Shown here: in pieces, positions 45,543-56,345 of the stretch
Numbering within the stretch: position 1 is the first letter of the stretch
How the letters are laid out: the number at the start of each line of letters is the position of its first letter
Assembly: GCA_049724395.1 (NCBI GenBank)
Contig: JAUGWO010000060.1
Coordinates: 248,001 to 312,000, forward strand
Reading direction: 5' to 3'
Length of the DNA stretch: 64,000 bases
Source: Spongospora subterranea f. sp. subterranea
Lineage: Eukaryota; Endomyxa: Phytomyxea; Phytomyxea; Plasmodiophorida
The notes under the pieces: model-generated
The model's input: only the letters and a program-made list of their open reading frames with translations
Told to the model about the DNA's origin: nothing
Databases searched by the model: none
Translations under genes and position numbers: made by a program

Positions 45543-46703
45543 TGTTGGATCAAGCGTTCTCCGCCCTGATCACCGATGCCGCCGATAACCGCGTCATTCG
45601 CCAGCGCCTTGGCGCCCTTCGCCGCATCGTCTCCCACATCCCCATGGTGGATCGTGCGATCGACATGGTCGGCCCGATCACGCGACGCCTGGACCCGATC
45701 GTGATCGCCGTTGATCGTCAAGTCAGCTCGGTTGTGAATGTGATCAACCACGCCTCCAAGCCGATCATCACACCGAACACGAATCTCCCAGAAATATCCA
45801 AGGAGCGGCTCATGACCGACGCCAGCCAAGGACGGCTGATTGTTCGGCGTCTGGACGACATGAACAGGGTGCGGATGGCGATGACGAACAAGTTTGAGTC
45901 GGGCGCTGGGGGTGTATTACGCCTTCTGGTCCATACCCTGATAGCGGCGACGTCCTGGTACGAGATGTTCAACAATGCTCATTGAGCGGTAACGGAATTT
46001 TGACAGGTGGATGGCGCCAATATTGATGACGATGCTGTATGTCGCGATTCCGTTCGTGGCGGTTATGGATCAGACGATTGCCAAGGCGCTGGTTCCAGGT
46101 GCCAGCGCCATCAGCGCCCGTATCGCGAACCTGACTGGATCGATGATGGAGCTGGTCCCGTTCCGGCCAACCCCCGTCATGACGGGCCGATCCGCTCAAT
46201 CGATGAGGGACCTGATCTATTTCAACATTGTCTTCTTCGCGGAGACGGTCATTGAACAGACGAAATTGGTCAAAAATAAGCCAAGGAAGACGAAGATTAC
46301 CATCAAACAAGCCGTCGAGAAGCTGGAGGCGCTCAAAAACGCGCTTGAACCTCGCGTTCCGGTGATGGCGTCGGAATTCCAGAAGCGGTTGGTCGAGGGC
46401 GGGATGCAGGAAGCGTTGGACGACCTCAGACATCGGTTTGGGAAAGCGTTCGATCGGACGAAGGAGATGACGAACGCGGCCTTGGTCCATGCCAGCGGTC
46501 AGGATCAACGGCTGGCGCCCGTGGATTTCTACAAGTTCTACCAGATGTATGTGGGGAAGATGGAGGCGAATCGCGACTACCAGGAACGCACGAAGATCGT
46601 GAAGGAGCTGATCGACATGTTGACCAACGTTCTGACCATCACGCGATCTCCAGCGCCCAGTTCGGATTCATCGCAGAAACCTGTTCCCTCCACCGCTGCT
46701 TGA
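45543..46703 (+). CDS. unassigned membrane-associated, helix-rich protein (perilipin-like in feel)
   Basis: Exon 1 starts MLDQAFSALITDAADNRVIR and forms repeated amphipathic helices (RRIVSHIPMVDRAIDMVG, RLDPIVIAVDRQVSSVVNVI). An intron (about 45959-46009, GTACGAG...TTGACAG) joins LIAATSW to WMAPILMTMLYVAIP, a hydrophobic stretch. The rest is helical and basic (KNKPRKTKITIKQAVEKLEA, FYKFYQMYVGKMEANRDY) and ends in a Ser/Pro tail. The spacing of Pro and Val in the first half recalls perilipins, which coat lipid droplets, but no signature is decisive; a peroxisomal or ER protein is as likely. Confidence 0.5.
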
Positions 46704-47040
46704 GTAAACAAACAACAACGATTAACACCAAATTGGGATTGATCATCTGTAGAATTGTATTCAATGTAACCGCCTCTTTGACCAGGGTTTGGTTTAAATG
46801 TTTGTCGGATTCGTTAATTCAATGGCGATTTGTTGACACTTTTCCCGCGTTTCTTTCTCAATAAAAGCGGTGAAAACGACCTCTCAGCTCGGGACATTGG
46901 CGGTTTTCAAAAGCCGAGTTATTTATGTAGGAGAATGTCTCTATCAGAGGCGCCATATTGATCGCCGTTCCTGGCCAATACTCCCCCGTCAAAGGGAGCG
47001 ATATATATATTTATCGGCCGAATACTTGAGATGATCGGAC
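46704..47040. other. short intergenic region
   Basis: A 337-base gap with an AATAAA-like signal (CAATAAAAGCGG at about 46,859), plausibly the polyadenylation signal of the preceding gene. Nothing else was recognised. Confidence 0.35.
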
Positions 47041-47574
47041 ATGATGAACCGGACACACCCGAGATCTGATTCGGACCCGGGGTCACCTCGTCATTGGAAT
47101 ATCGCCCACATGGGTTGGTCAATATTCCTGACGATCGCCACCTTCATCGTACTCTTTCTGCCGATATCATCGCAGATCATCGCGAACAACGCCAAGTTCC
47201 GGGTCGGCCTGAAGATCGATATCGGATTGACCGCCCATATGCGAGCGTTGCAGAGGCAGGCGGCCGATCTAAGAAGCGGTCAAGGCCATCGAGTATATGG
47301 TGATGTCGTTGGCAACAGGCAGGGTGTTGCTGTCGATCGTGAAGCGGTGGCAGGAGTGGACGCCGTATTACATGATCAGCTGGTGGGTGTTGCCCAGGTA
47401 GATCACGAGGCGCAAGCGGTTGGGCTGGGGAATACGGCGGCGATCGACACGCGAACTAGGGGAGGGACTCTGATCAACAGGTCGAACCGGGCCGATATTG
47501 ACCGATACAGAAGGATCAGAGAACGCCACAAAGGATGGGGGACTGGTGCCAGTGCAATCAACACCATGTATTGA
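47041..47574 (+). CDS. unassigned small membrane protein
   Basis: The start MMNRTHPRSDSDPGSPRHWN leads to one clear membrane segment (MGWSIFLTIATFIVLFLPIS). A second amphipathic part follows (MVMSLATGRVLLSIVKRWQE, YYMISWWVLP), but it is read in another frame, one base off, with no convincing intron between. Either a base is wrong near 47,275-47,285 or a splice site was missed. The C-terminal part (RADIDRYRRIRERHKGW) may follow a GTAGATC intron. I do not recognise the family. Confidence 0.4.
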   Translation: MMNRTHPRSDSDPGSPRHWNIAHMGWSIFLTIATFIVLFLPISSQIIANNAKFRVGLKIDIGLTAHMRALQRQAADLRSGQGHRVYGDVVGNRQGVAVDREAVAGVDAVLHDQLVGVAQVDHEAQAVGLGNTAAIDTRTRGGTLINRSNRADIDRYRRIRERHKGWGTGASAINTMY

Positions 47575-47908
47575 TGGCGTCATTTTTTGGTTGCCATTCC
47601 TACTGTTTGGCGGTAATATATTCAGCGATGGCGATAATTCCCCCTTGGTCCATCAATATCATATATCTATATATATATATATTCTCACCCTGTTTTGTGG
47701 TGTATAAACCCGATAGAATCAATGAATTGAGGGGGAAGAGGGCGGCCAAAACACCTCGGCCCCCCCCCTCCCCTCTGACCCATCATCTCTGTGTGCCGAA
47801 CTGCACTGATCGGATGGCGATAATGAGTGAGTGAGTGAGTGATTGAGGTTGATGGGAGGGAAGTTGGAACCCGTTATAGTGGAGTGATATTATATCGGGG
47901 GGCGTTAT

Positions 47909-48749
47909 GGAGGATCTAATGGAGAAGTTCCAAGGCGGACTGACAAAGGAGGCGTTCACCAATAGATTACTAACATGTACTTGATGGCAATACTTCATTA
48001 GTTATCAATCATCTGCCGTTATGTTTTTATCCATTTGTTCCCAGATTCGGTTTGACGTCCGTTTTCTCTAACTACTGTCGCGATCATGACCTTTGTTGCC
48101 ATTGTTCCATTTGCCAGAACATGTCACCCACACCGTATTGCCTGACAGATGTGCACACAATCCTCGGTCTGACCGCCAATGGATTCCTGTTCTACACCTG
48201 GTATTATTATGGCGAGTATTCTCCTGGCGGGCGTTGATCCCCATATCTGAACACATTGCCCATGGCTATCAGGTGGTGGGGATTGCACAACCTCATTGGG
48301 CAGCTGGCTCCTGTTCATGAGTGTGGCTGGGTTCGCCATGTCGCTCCTGGCCTTCGCTCTGGTCCTTTACAAACGCCGCCAGACCCGCCAGATGGGCGAG
48401 TACATCATAAAAGGGGAGCGTCCTCCGCCAATCTCAATCATATTCGTTATATTGTATGAACCAAAACAACCAAATCATGAACATTTCCAATGGTCCTTTG
48501 AAATTTGGCATTTTGAAAATCAGAGAGAATTTAGCGATGGACATTCTGTGTCTTGGATCGATGTTCATCGTGTTGTGGCTACTAGTCGGCAATTACCTAG
48601 TATGGAAGACCAACCGTGATCAATGCCAGACCAACCTGATTCTGGTCTCCAAGTATTACGTTGGCGCTTACTACGTCACGATCGCGTTGGCCATGATCAA
48701 TACAGTTCGACGACACATTAGATCCAATGGATTACCCTGTTTCTATTGA
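47909..48749 (+). CDS. unassigned multi-pass membrane protein
   Basis: Several exons with hydrophobic segments lie in order: ILGLTANGFLFYTWYYYG, SWLLFMSVAGFAMSLLAFAL followed by basic YKRRQTRQMGEY, DILCLGSMFIVLWLLVGNYL, and YYVGAYYVTIALAMI. That makes at least four membrane helices. A possible first exon is MEDLMEKFQGGLTKEAFTN at 47,909, but its junction with the next exon is not in phase as I read it. Small multi-pass proteins of this kind are hard to place by eye; no transporter or enzyme motif is present. Confidence 0.4.
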
Positions 48750-48829
48750 AATCTATAAACATATTGCCATCGTCAATCTCCCTCGTCTCTTATATTTACT
48801 GGAACAACAACTATCGGCGTCGAACAGAC

Positions 48830-49583
48830 TTAGCCCTTCCAGAATTTGGACATTCTCGACATAATCCGGCTGCTGTGATCGAGATCCTGATTGATTCCCG
48901 CGACGTTCTTCTGCGTTTTGATGATTGTCTCGCGTTGTTTGGCCAGATCCTGTAGGGTGGCGGCGCCAATATCTTCCGTCTCCTGCAGCTGTCGCTTCGA
49001 TTCCAACAGCATATCTCGTTGACGCTGGGCACTTGCTGCAATATACTGTAGACATCATATCAATCCTTGCGATAGAACAAAAAAACAACGGCAACATCAT
49101 CTCTTATTCATCGTAAAACAAAAACGAACAAATCGCAAAGCAATGTAAAGTTGACTGGTCGACGAACCAGACGATAATGGAATAACAAAAAGGTGATGGC
49201 TTTTACACAGGTTGAGGTCAACGTCCTACATCGGCATTTGGATCCCCAGTTGACTTGACTGTTGCTGTTGTTGCCCCGGTTGATGGCGTTGACCTATTAC
49301 CACCCATGAGCTGTGACCGTTTAGCGCCCTGCGCCCTGTTCTCGATCGCTTTAATTCTGGCCATCCACGTATCGCGGTCTGTTGCCGCCAAGGTCCTCGC
49401 TTCCGCTTTCATCATTTTGATCAATGCCATGGCCTCCTCCATCGTTGCCTCTAGCGTATAAATCAATTCCCTGAACGTTGCGCTCTGTTCAAATAAGATC
49501 ATACCGCCATCATTGCTCTCTATATGACCAAGGCAGGTGTCGATCTCAGCGGCATGACCCTCCAGTGTTTCACTGGACGCCAT
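48830..49583 (-). CDS. Vti1-like Qb SNARE lacking a visible transmembrane anchor
   Basis: Qb SNAREs contribute one helix to the four-helix fusion bundle and are recycled by NSF, whose gene is also in this window. The start MASSETLEGHAAEIDTCLG leads to an N-terminal helical domain like that of Vti1 (TLEATMEEAMALIKMMKAEA). After an intron the SNARE motif reads RQRDMLLESKRQLQETEDIG, then LQDLAKQRETI with the zero-layer Gln, and LDHSSRIMSRMSKFWKG. This agrees best with Vti1. The reading ends with a stop straight after KFWKG, whereas Vti1 continues into a tail anchor. A final exon may have been missed, or it is a soluble, Sec9/SNAP-like form. The exact exon junction near 49,030-49,215 is unsettled. 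Confidence 0.7.
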
Positions 49584-49599
49584 TCTTACAACGCGGCTC

Positions 49600-50264
49600 G
49601 TTCAACTGCAGTTGTCCCCCTTGAAATATGCCAACCTGCCGACTCGGTGGCTTGGCAACACTCGACTCGGCCGCTTGCCAACCCTCAACCAATACATCTA
49701 CCATGAGTCATTGAGAACCTGTGCCCATGACTCAACCGCCCAGGGATATGGTGCACTGGCACTGGTGTACACCATTCCCACCCATACGCACTAAACGGCA
49801 TGTTCACCACTATCCCGTCTGCCGCTGGCCCAATTGTTCCACAACCACTGGTCGACCTTATCCACGCACTACTTTATCCACGCACTATCATACAGTGTGA
49901 CACCAAAATTTGGTCAATTTGACACTATATTTGCAAGATTTACCGCCGACCGTCGCACTATATTCCTGTTCGGTGGTCACCACCATGCCCACGCCCGTGG
50001 TCAGGAAAAAACGCACCGGCCGACAGGCGTCAGAAGAGGACGCCGGGCTTGCCAAGTAAGTGCTCGGTATCGGATTCCGAAACCGGTACCGGCCAAAACG
50101 CCGCGGCTTTCTGCACGAACGTCGAGTCGGCGCTCGACGGACGCCGTATGGACGGCGATCCAATTCGAGAAGTCAGGGTCGCTTACGGCTCGGTTCAGCG
50201 TATTGTCGAAAGATTGTTCCAAGTTCGTCGGCTCAATGGCTCAGGTCGATATCCTGCCTGCAGC
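49600..50264 (+). CDS. possible short gene, interrupted on its right by the Gypsy fossils
   Basis: A plausible start, MPTPVVRKKRTGRQASEEDA (at about 49,984), is followed, after a GTAAGT-like junction, by SALDGRRMDGDPIREVRV and YGSVQRIVERLFQVRRLNG. These look coding but end where the inverted Gypsy fragments begin. The region 49,600-49,980 has no clear exon. The gene may have been cut by the insertion or may end naturally here. No family was recognised. Confidence 0.3.
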
Positions 50265-51400
50265 CTAGCGGCAATTGTGCGGAGGACCGGGTCGAGATGG
50301 CCCAGAACCTGGGGTTTTTATGGGAACATCCGAAGCAATTGAATCAAAAGGCTCCCAAGTGAAATCAGCTGGCTCAAATCCCTGCCAACCTATCAGTAGT
50401 TCACTTTCACCGGTACCAGCGTTGCGCCTCAAATCGCAAATGGAGGAGACGTTATATGTAGCAACCTGCGATGCGATATTGTGAAGAAGCGGCGTTGTGA
50501 CGTTGAGGGTCTTGTCACGGCAATACATCAGACGTTGGCAATGCATAACCGAGATGTTTGAAGTGATCAAATTTTTACCATGAAAACGTGCGCGTTGACC
50601 ACGTCAACAATCTGTGCTGGACCGAACCAGTTAACACAGGATTTTCTACTTTGACCGGATGAAGAGTAGAGCACATAATCGCCTGTAGTAAAATTAATGT
50701 CGACGGTTGATCTGTGATTTCGACGAGAACGGTGCTTCTGGGCGCGTTGTCTGAGTACACGATCAGCCACTTTCTTGTTTATTGTCGTCAATTTTCCTTC
50801 CTCACAGTGACACCATTGTTAGTGTTCCTATAGCTCCACAGCGAATCAATGAGATCAATGTCGATCTTTCTAACTCTCTGGATTCCATGTACAAGGAAGT
50901 GGCTGATCGTGTACTCAGACAACGCGCCCAGAAGCACCTTTCTCGTCGGAATCACAGATCAACCGTCGACATTAATTTTACTACAGGCGATTATGTGCTT
51001 TACTCTTCATCCGAGTCAAAGTAGAAAATCCTGTGTTAACTGGTTCGGTCCAGCAGAGATTGTTGACGTGGTCATCGCGCACGTTTTCATGGTAAAAAAT
51101 TTCGGCAATGCATTGCCAACGACTGATGTATTGCCATGACAAGACCCTCAACGTCACAACGCCGCTTCTTCACTAAATCGCATGGCAGGGTGCTACATAT
51201 AACGCCTCCTCCATTTGCGATTTAAGGCGCAACGCTGGTACCGGTAAAATCGAACTACTGATCGGTTGGCAGGGGTTTGAGCCAGCTGATTTCACTTGGA
51301 GACTTTTGATTCAATTGCTTCGGATGTTCCACAGCTTGTGAAATCGTTTCTTCAAGCACGTCTCATGGAGCCACTTTCTGCCGAACTTCTCCAGGGCCTG
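50265..51400. mobile_element. head-to-head pair of Ty3/Gypsy integrase C-terminus plus chromodomain fossils
   Basis: Two copies of the same roughly 500-base segment face each other across a short spacer: about 50,265-50,791 on the minus strand and about 50,850-51,345 on the plus strand. Each encodes the end of a Gypsy-type (chromovirus) integrase and a chromodomain (WQGFEPADFTWE in the minus copy). The copies are very alike, so the inversion duplication is fairly recent, though both are broken (a few interruptions each). No reverse transcriptase or LTR is attached. They may come from the same family as the fossil at 18.5-20.8 kb, which lacks this part. Confidence 0.8.
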
Positions 51401-51707
51401 ATTTAAAAGTCGGGAATGTGCTACAAATCGACCCCCCTTTCCTTCAACTATCGGTACTCTTTTCCGTTCTAATAAACACTATGTAAATACTTCTTTTCCC
51501 TCAACTTTTCGTCATCTCCTCTCCCTTCATCGCTATTCCGCCTGGTCACTGTCGACCGGGCGGCAGCACAACAACCGTCTATAAAGTGGATCCCAGACAT
51601 AGAATGGTCAAATGATAATCCGTGATGTATATTATATTTTAATAATTATTTATATTTTCAAGAGCGTGATTTTTTTGTAGAAAAACTATCAATAACAACG
51701 AGTTAAA
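51401..51707. other. short intergenic region
   Basis: About 300 bases, T-rich, between the fossil pair and the end of the amino-acid transporter gene. Nothing was recognised apart from probable 3' UTR sequence (TATATTTTAATAATTATTTA). Confidence 0.35.
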
Positions 51708-53582
51708 TTACGAGCTGAGCAACTCGACAGTTGTTCCAATAACGCAGAGCAGACAGCCAGAAACGAGCAGGGTTAAGGCGCCAATTCTGTCACGACGAGA
51801 CCAACGTCCGGGAAAGATGTGTAGGTAGAACAAAGCGGGGAGGATGAAGGACACAACAGAAGACGTTGTCGATCCTAATAGCGAGAACACTTTGTCCAAG
51901 GAAGGAGCAAATATTGCAACTAGCAACGACAAGTATACAATTGCAAATGTCAAGAAATGGAATCGAACCTAGAAAACCAAATATACTTTGAGAGCAAAGT
52001 CAATGAAGAACAAACGGCAACTAAAGATCGTACACGTGAAGGCTTAGCGTCTGGAAAGAGAGACATCTCAATAGTGAAGCGACATGGATATATGTTGAAA
52101 GGGAATGCCAAAGCAAGGGTAACACCCATGGCGATCTGGGCAACACCGATTATCGGCTGCTGAAGCAGGTTGTAATTGTACAGAATATCCGGCGATGTCT
52201 GGTCAAGGTTCTTGAGGAACCCAAAAAGTCCCACCAACTAACAAGCAACGATAAGAACTACTGAATATTGTGAAAATAAAGAAATATACAGCAAAGTGAG
52301 CACTATGAAGTGGCTTACCAGATAAAATACGCTGGTTATAGAGGTTGACCTTCTAACGACTTTCCTTATTCGTCTAATACTTGGACGCTGAAGTTCTGTG
52401 TAAATTGAAAACACATTCACCTGACATGTGAACGCGAACATAATAATCGACAACGCTCGAAACACCGACCTGTACGAAACGATAACAAACGCTTTACTAA
52501 TACGAAAAGCGAGTTTGGGGTGCACCTAACCAGCCTGGGCGTATAGCGTAATGCATCAGCGGTGGCAGGCCATGAGATAAAATACCGACCGCAGAATCGT
52601 ACACGATTGCAAAGACCAGATAGGAAATCGATAAGACACCCAATAACGAGCTAAAACGCAACGAACTCATCTGAAGGGAAAATGATCACAAAAAATATCG
52701 AAGTACAAAACCATGAGAAGAGATCAACTACTAAGGAATTTTTTAACTGGGAAAACAATTGTTTACGATCAGGCACAATTTTGCATTCAATTTAGTATCA
52801 AGACAATCAACGGCAGTAAATACCTTCTCAACTAATGACAACGGAAACATGATAGCGGTGACGCTAACACTCATGATAAGACCCTTATTATGCAGTAGTG
52901 GATGATCAGGAAATTGATGGCGAATTATAGGTGCCTGCAAGGAATCAGGCGAGTAGAACCGGATAACTGTTTCAAGTTTGTCCCAACCAGAATGTCATGT
53001 GTGGCGACGATATATGCGACACCGCATCCAAAGCAGAACAGAATGATGGACAGGTCAACAATCATGGAAGGCCGTTTTTCCAAAACAATATACAGACAAA
53101 TCTTCGTACGATGATAACCTCGTTTCATCGCGGCAACTGTTGAAACCAATAGCTCAGTACTCTCAGCGAAGATAAAAATTAAGCCAGAACGTTTCATTAA
53201 TAAATTCAAAACAGAAAACCCACTCAAGTAAACAGTACAAGGAAGAGGATTACCAAACTAAAAGATTGATGGAATAGATAGTGACGGCGGCAGACAGAAC
53301 CATTAGACCAATGCCGAGAATGAATCCTGATTCGCGAAACGCATACGGGACAGAGAGAATTCCCGCACCGCTAAATCATCCAATAAATGCCACGTTTTCC
53401 GGTGACAATACTGCTTACAGAGCAGCAGAAGACAAATTAAATACCGAGCTGTGCATCGATCCAGCGCTCATAAACCGTTTAGGGACGCGCGTCGAAATTT
53501 CCTCCTGGATTCGGCCGTCTTCGGTCTCACCCTCATCGGCATATTCGTCTTGCTCATCCTCTTCCAATAACGGTCTTAACAT
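51708..53582 (-). CDS. SLC38-type amino-acid/H+ or Na+ transporter (AAAP family)
   Basis: Members of this family move neutral amino acids across plasma, vacuolar or lysosomal membranes. The cytosolic N-terminus is acidic (LLEEDEQDEYADEGETEDG). The hallmark of helix 1 appears across an intron: FNLSSAAL/GAGILSVPYAFRESGF. Later exons carry the helix 6 pattern FAFTCQVNVFSIYTELQRP, then SRYI-like loops, ALAFPFNIYPCRF and final helices (ILPALFYLHIFPGRW, GALTLLVSGCLLCVIG). About eleven helices are expected, and the exons add up to about that number. Start ATG at 53582. Introns are short; borders between 52,540 and 53,230 are approximate. The acidic leader and vacuolar Avt-like features suggest an intracellular membrane, but that is inference. 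Confidence 0.85.
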
Positions 53583-53599
53583 GAACCGATATTAGATCA

Positions 53600-53925
53600 A
53601 CGGTGATATAGCGGTTTGGGAAAAGATTTTCATTTCGGTCCGTACTGGCGCATGAAAGCCGGGCGAGAAGGGCGACGAATCCGCCGGCGCCTGGGCGTGA
53701 GACGTGGATCAAAATGCGGAAGACGTCTGATCTCGGCATCAGATTCTTCCCTAATCTCTGATATCTGAAAAACGATGACCTGAGCGAACGTGGCGTTGAT
53801 AGCTGAATATCCATTACGCGTAGTTTCAAAGAGCGATATCCTAGCGCCATCATATATTTTTCACGAACGGTACGCGCATGAAGTACACTGGTTTGCAACA
53901 AGCGATCGCGATTTTCTTCCGACAT
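53600..53925 (-). CDS. unassigned small protein
   Basis: The ATG at 53925 opens MSEENRDRLLQTSVLHARTV, REKYMMALGYRSLKLRV and MDIQLSTPRSL. An intron may follow (GTCATCG...TTTCAG is too short to be sure), after which the reading is Arg-rich in any frame (PRRRRIRRPSRPAFMRQ in one). It ends 20-50 bases upstream of the transporter start. No signal peptide or membrane segment. I do not recognise it. Confidence 0.35.
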
Positions 53926-54340
53926 CGAGAGTGAATTTCAGAAGCAAGACTGGGGGAATTTCTAAGCGGGATCGCGATCAGGTCCAGGAATGAACGATTC
54001 AATCAAGAACAAGAATGAAGAGTCATGAGCACTATATTTATACATCTACAGTATGTCTGAGAGTGTATAGACACATACAGATGGACTGCAGCCTTCCCAG
54101 TGGTGCTCACACAGCGACCCGCCTCTACCCCCAGTGGGCACGGTCGGCCGTCGGAGTCATGAGTCTTGTAGGCCCTTGTTGACCCTGGCACTCACGGTGT
54201 GCGACCTATGTACCCTCTACCGCGCACGGTTGAACCGCGGGAGATGTTTGGACATTCGCACACTACCGTGACAAACTGTAATACACCAGTAAAAACTTTT
54301 TTGAGGTAGTGACATATAAGCCCCCAACCCTGATATTGAG
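53926..54340. other. intergenic region
   Basis: About 415 bases without a supported gene, tRNA or repeat. It probably holds the promoter of the small minus-strand gene at 53.6-53.9 kb. Confidence 0.35.
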
Positions 54341-54349
54341 CTTAGAACC

Positions 54350-54629
54350 ATGGATGCTGAAAATTTTCAGTCTCCCGGTCCCGAAAATCAAGGTTTGGCA
54401 CGCCCCGCCCAAGCCATGTCGCCCGACTGTGAGGAAAAACCAGCAAATCGAAGCGCAGAAGGCGTTATGATTTTAAGTACAAGCGTGAGATCGTAGAGGA
54501 AGTTGAAAATTTCCTCAGCTTGCCCAAGGAAAACAAGGAGAAGATGAGCAGAGCGTTTGCAGTTGGACATGCTGCTGGGATATCTAACTTTCCACCTGAA
54601 ACAGTCTTAAAATGGATCAAACAAGGTTG
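54350..54629 (+). other. helix-turn-helix DNA-binding segment, possibly transposase-derived
   Basis: A stretch near 54,440-54,627 reads SKRRRRYDFKYKREIVEEVE, then AFAVGHAAGISNFPPETVLK and WIKQG, followed by a stop. This resembles the Brinker/CENP-B-type helix-turn-helix found at the N-terminus of Pogo/Tigger-like transposases and in some host regulators. A preceding reading (MDAENFQSPGPENQGLARPA from 54,350) lies one frame away, so a splice or frame break separates them. The sequence after 54,630 has no matching catalytic domain. It may be an orphan transposase remnant or a short host gene. Confidence 0.4.
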
Positions 54630-55102
54630 AATATATCCCTGTATGACGAAGACGCGGGGAAGAAGTCATCGTGCAGTAGATTCTTGATTGAAGTCGCTTC
54701 GTATGCTCGAAGATGGCGTTGCTCGTGAGGTTCGTGCGCGAAGAAACAAGGTTGGGGAGCTTCCAAACGAATGAGAATGCTGTATGATCGTTTATTGACT
54801 TGGAAGCAATCATAAGTTGAAAAGTTGAAAAATTGGGTCATGAGAACCGCAAGAAACGTCCGCGAAATGCCGAAAGTGGTTCAGCCAGATTAACCCTCGA
54901 ACACGGCAGTACGACAGATCGATAAATTACAGCTAACTACAAAAAAATACACTTCTTACTGAAGCGATCCTTTGTTGCTAATTATCCTTGATGATACGTG
55001 TGATCGAACATGTTCAAGAAAGAGGTAAGGTTCATTCAAAGATATATGTATATATATTGAAATTAAAAAAAAAGTAGGAAATTGCATTCTTTTCCACTTG
55101 AT

Positions 55103-55834
55103 CTACATTTCAAGCTCCCAGCTTGACAAATCAGGAAGGTCCGGGTCTTGAAAATTTTCAAAATTCACATTGGAGTAACCCCCATTAAACCATACAAGAA
55201 CAACGGCGTGGTCCCTTATAGACAAATCCGTCAAAAGGGCGTCCAGAACGATGAGACATTGAATCTGACGAATAGGAGTGATGCAAATCGGGGACCGCTT
55301 CTTCGCTCTCTTGTCAAATTTCCTGAGTTGACTGGCGAATTCTCTGTCATCAGAATGGGCACGACGAACTAATACTTGTTCGCGGCCGTAGGGGTACTTG
55401 GTAAAGGGCTCTTGAAAAGCGAGTTCGTCTCTTAGTCGAATAACCCTCTTTCTCAGCTCCGTCAATGATATAGATAATTTGTCTCTGGACACGCGTAACT
55501 CGTACTCATGTGAACTGACATCATATAGCAGATCATTTGCCCTTGTTTGAATAACGGCTTGATCACATTCAGATAATTCTGAAATTTTGCCTCGCATCCC
55601 ATCAAGTTTCTCAAGTATTACCCCAACTTTCAGAGCCCGGTCAGTGATAAGCTTTATAGGACAGGGGAAACGATAATCTTGATCATCTTGCATAGACACG
55701 TCATCACTTCCCGTATTGAATCTTTGATCTTCACTAGCCGCATTGAGAACTGTCTTGATAGGGTAGATGGCGCCATCGCTATGACATATGATGGTCAACC
55801 ATATTACGTACAGACCCGCGACCTGATGAAACAT
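55103..55834 (-). CDS. secreted protein, duplicated family, copy A
   Basis: This is an intronless gene of 243 residues. The ATG at 55834 gives MFHQVAGLYVIWLTIICHSD, a good signal peptide (short polar start, hydrophobic core, small residues before the likely cut near HSDGA). The mature part is charged and helical, with an Asp-rich patch (DDVSMQDDQD), then FPCPIKLIT, a long helical region (VILEKLDGMRGKISELSE, SISLTELRKRVIRLRDEL) and a hydrophobic segment near the end (LIVLDALLTDLSIRDHAVVL). It ends DLPDLSSWELEM. No domain is recognised. Copy B (58,394-59,260) has an almost identical signal peptide and upstream region but a diverged mature part. This is the pattern of host- or environment-facing secreted proteins. 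Confidence 0.75.
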   Translation of the reverse strand: MFHQVAGLYVIWLTIICHSDGAIYPIKTVLNAASEDQRFNTGSDDVSMQDDQDYRFPCPIKLITDRALKVGVILEKLDGMRGKISELSECDQAVIQTRANDLLYDVSSHEYELRVSRDKLSISLTELRKRVIRLRDELAFQEPFTKYPYGREQVLVRRAHSDDREFASQLRKFDKRAKKRSPICITPIRQIQCLIVLDALLTDLSIRDHAVVLVWFNGGYSNVNFENFQDPDLPDLSSWELEM

Positions 55835-55837
55835 CAC

Positions 55838-56345
55838 TCACCCTGACCAACACAAACGGATAATATAATGATCCCGAATGAGGGATGATCACCTGGTAGT
55901 CTGGCACATACGTTTCACCTGGTGAGGGAGGGACCATAGGGTAGAGTCAGGGACAGATAAACGTGACTGTAGAGCCGACTGTGGCCAACTGATGAGGGAA
56001 TGGGGTACCTCGTCCGTCTCGATACGGGAATGCCGTCTCGATACAGTCACGGGTTTCCTAAAATGACTGTAGAGCCGACGGTGTCCAACTGCTGCGTTTG
56101 ACGAGGAACCGTCTTTGTTGCAGTCACGGATCGCCAACAGTGGCCAACTGGTGTTTGTTGACGAAGGAATGCGCTTTGGCTCATTACTAGGACTCGTTCT
56201 GCTTGCCACGACAAAATTGCCATACATTTGCGATTTGTGCATATCACTCTTTCCGTACCGTTGGTTTGCTCCAAATCAAGTTTGGTCTTGTCACTGCGTT
56301 CGTTTCCTGTTTCAACACAACGCAGATAATTTCAATTGCTTAATC
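55838..56345 (-). promoter_or_regulatory. duplicated, repeat-rich promoter of secreted-protein copy A
   Basis: The first 120 bases upstream of the start are almost identical to those upstream of copy B (for example GATCCCGAATGAGGGATGAT and GTTTCACCTGGTGAGGG). Further out, short modules recur: CAGTCACGG, GACTGTAGAGCCGA and GGCCAACTG. The similarity extends to about 56,345, where both copies contain CCAAATCAAGT and GCGTTCG. Confidence 0.65.
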
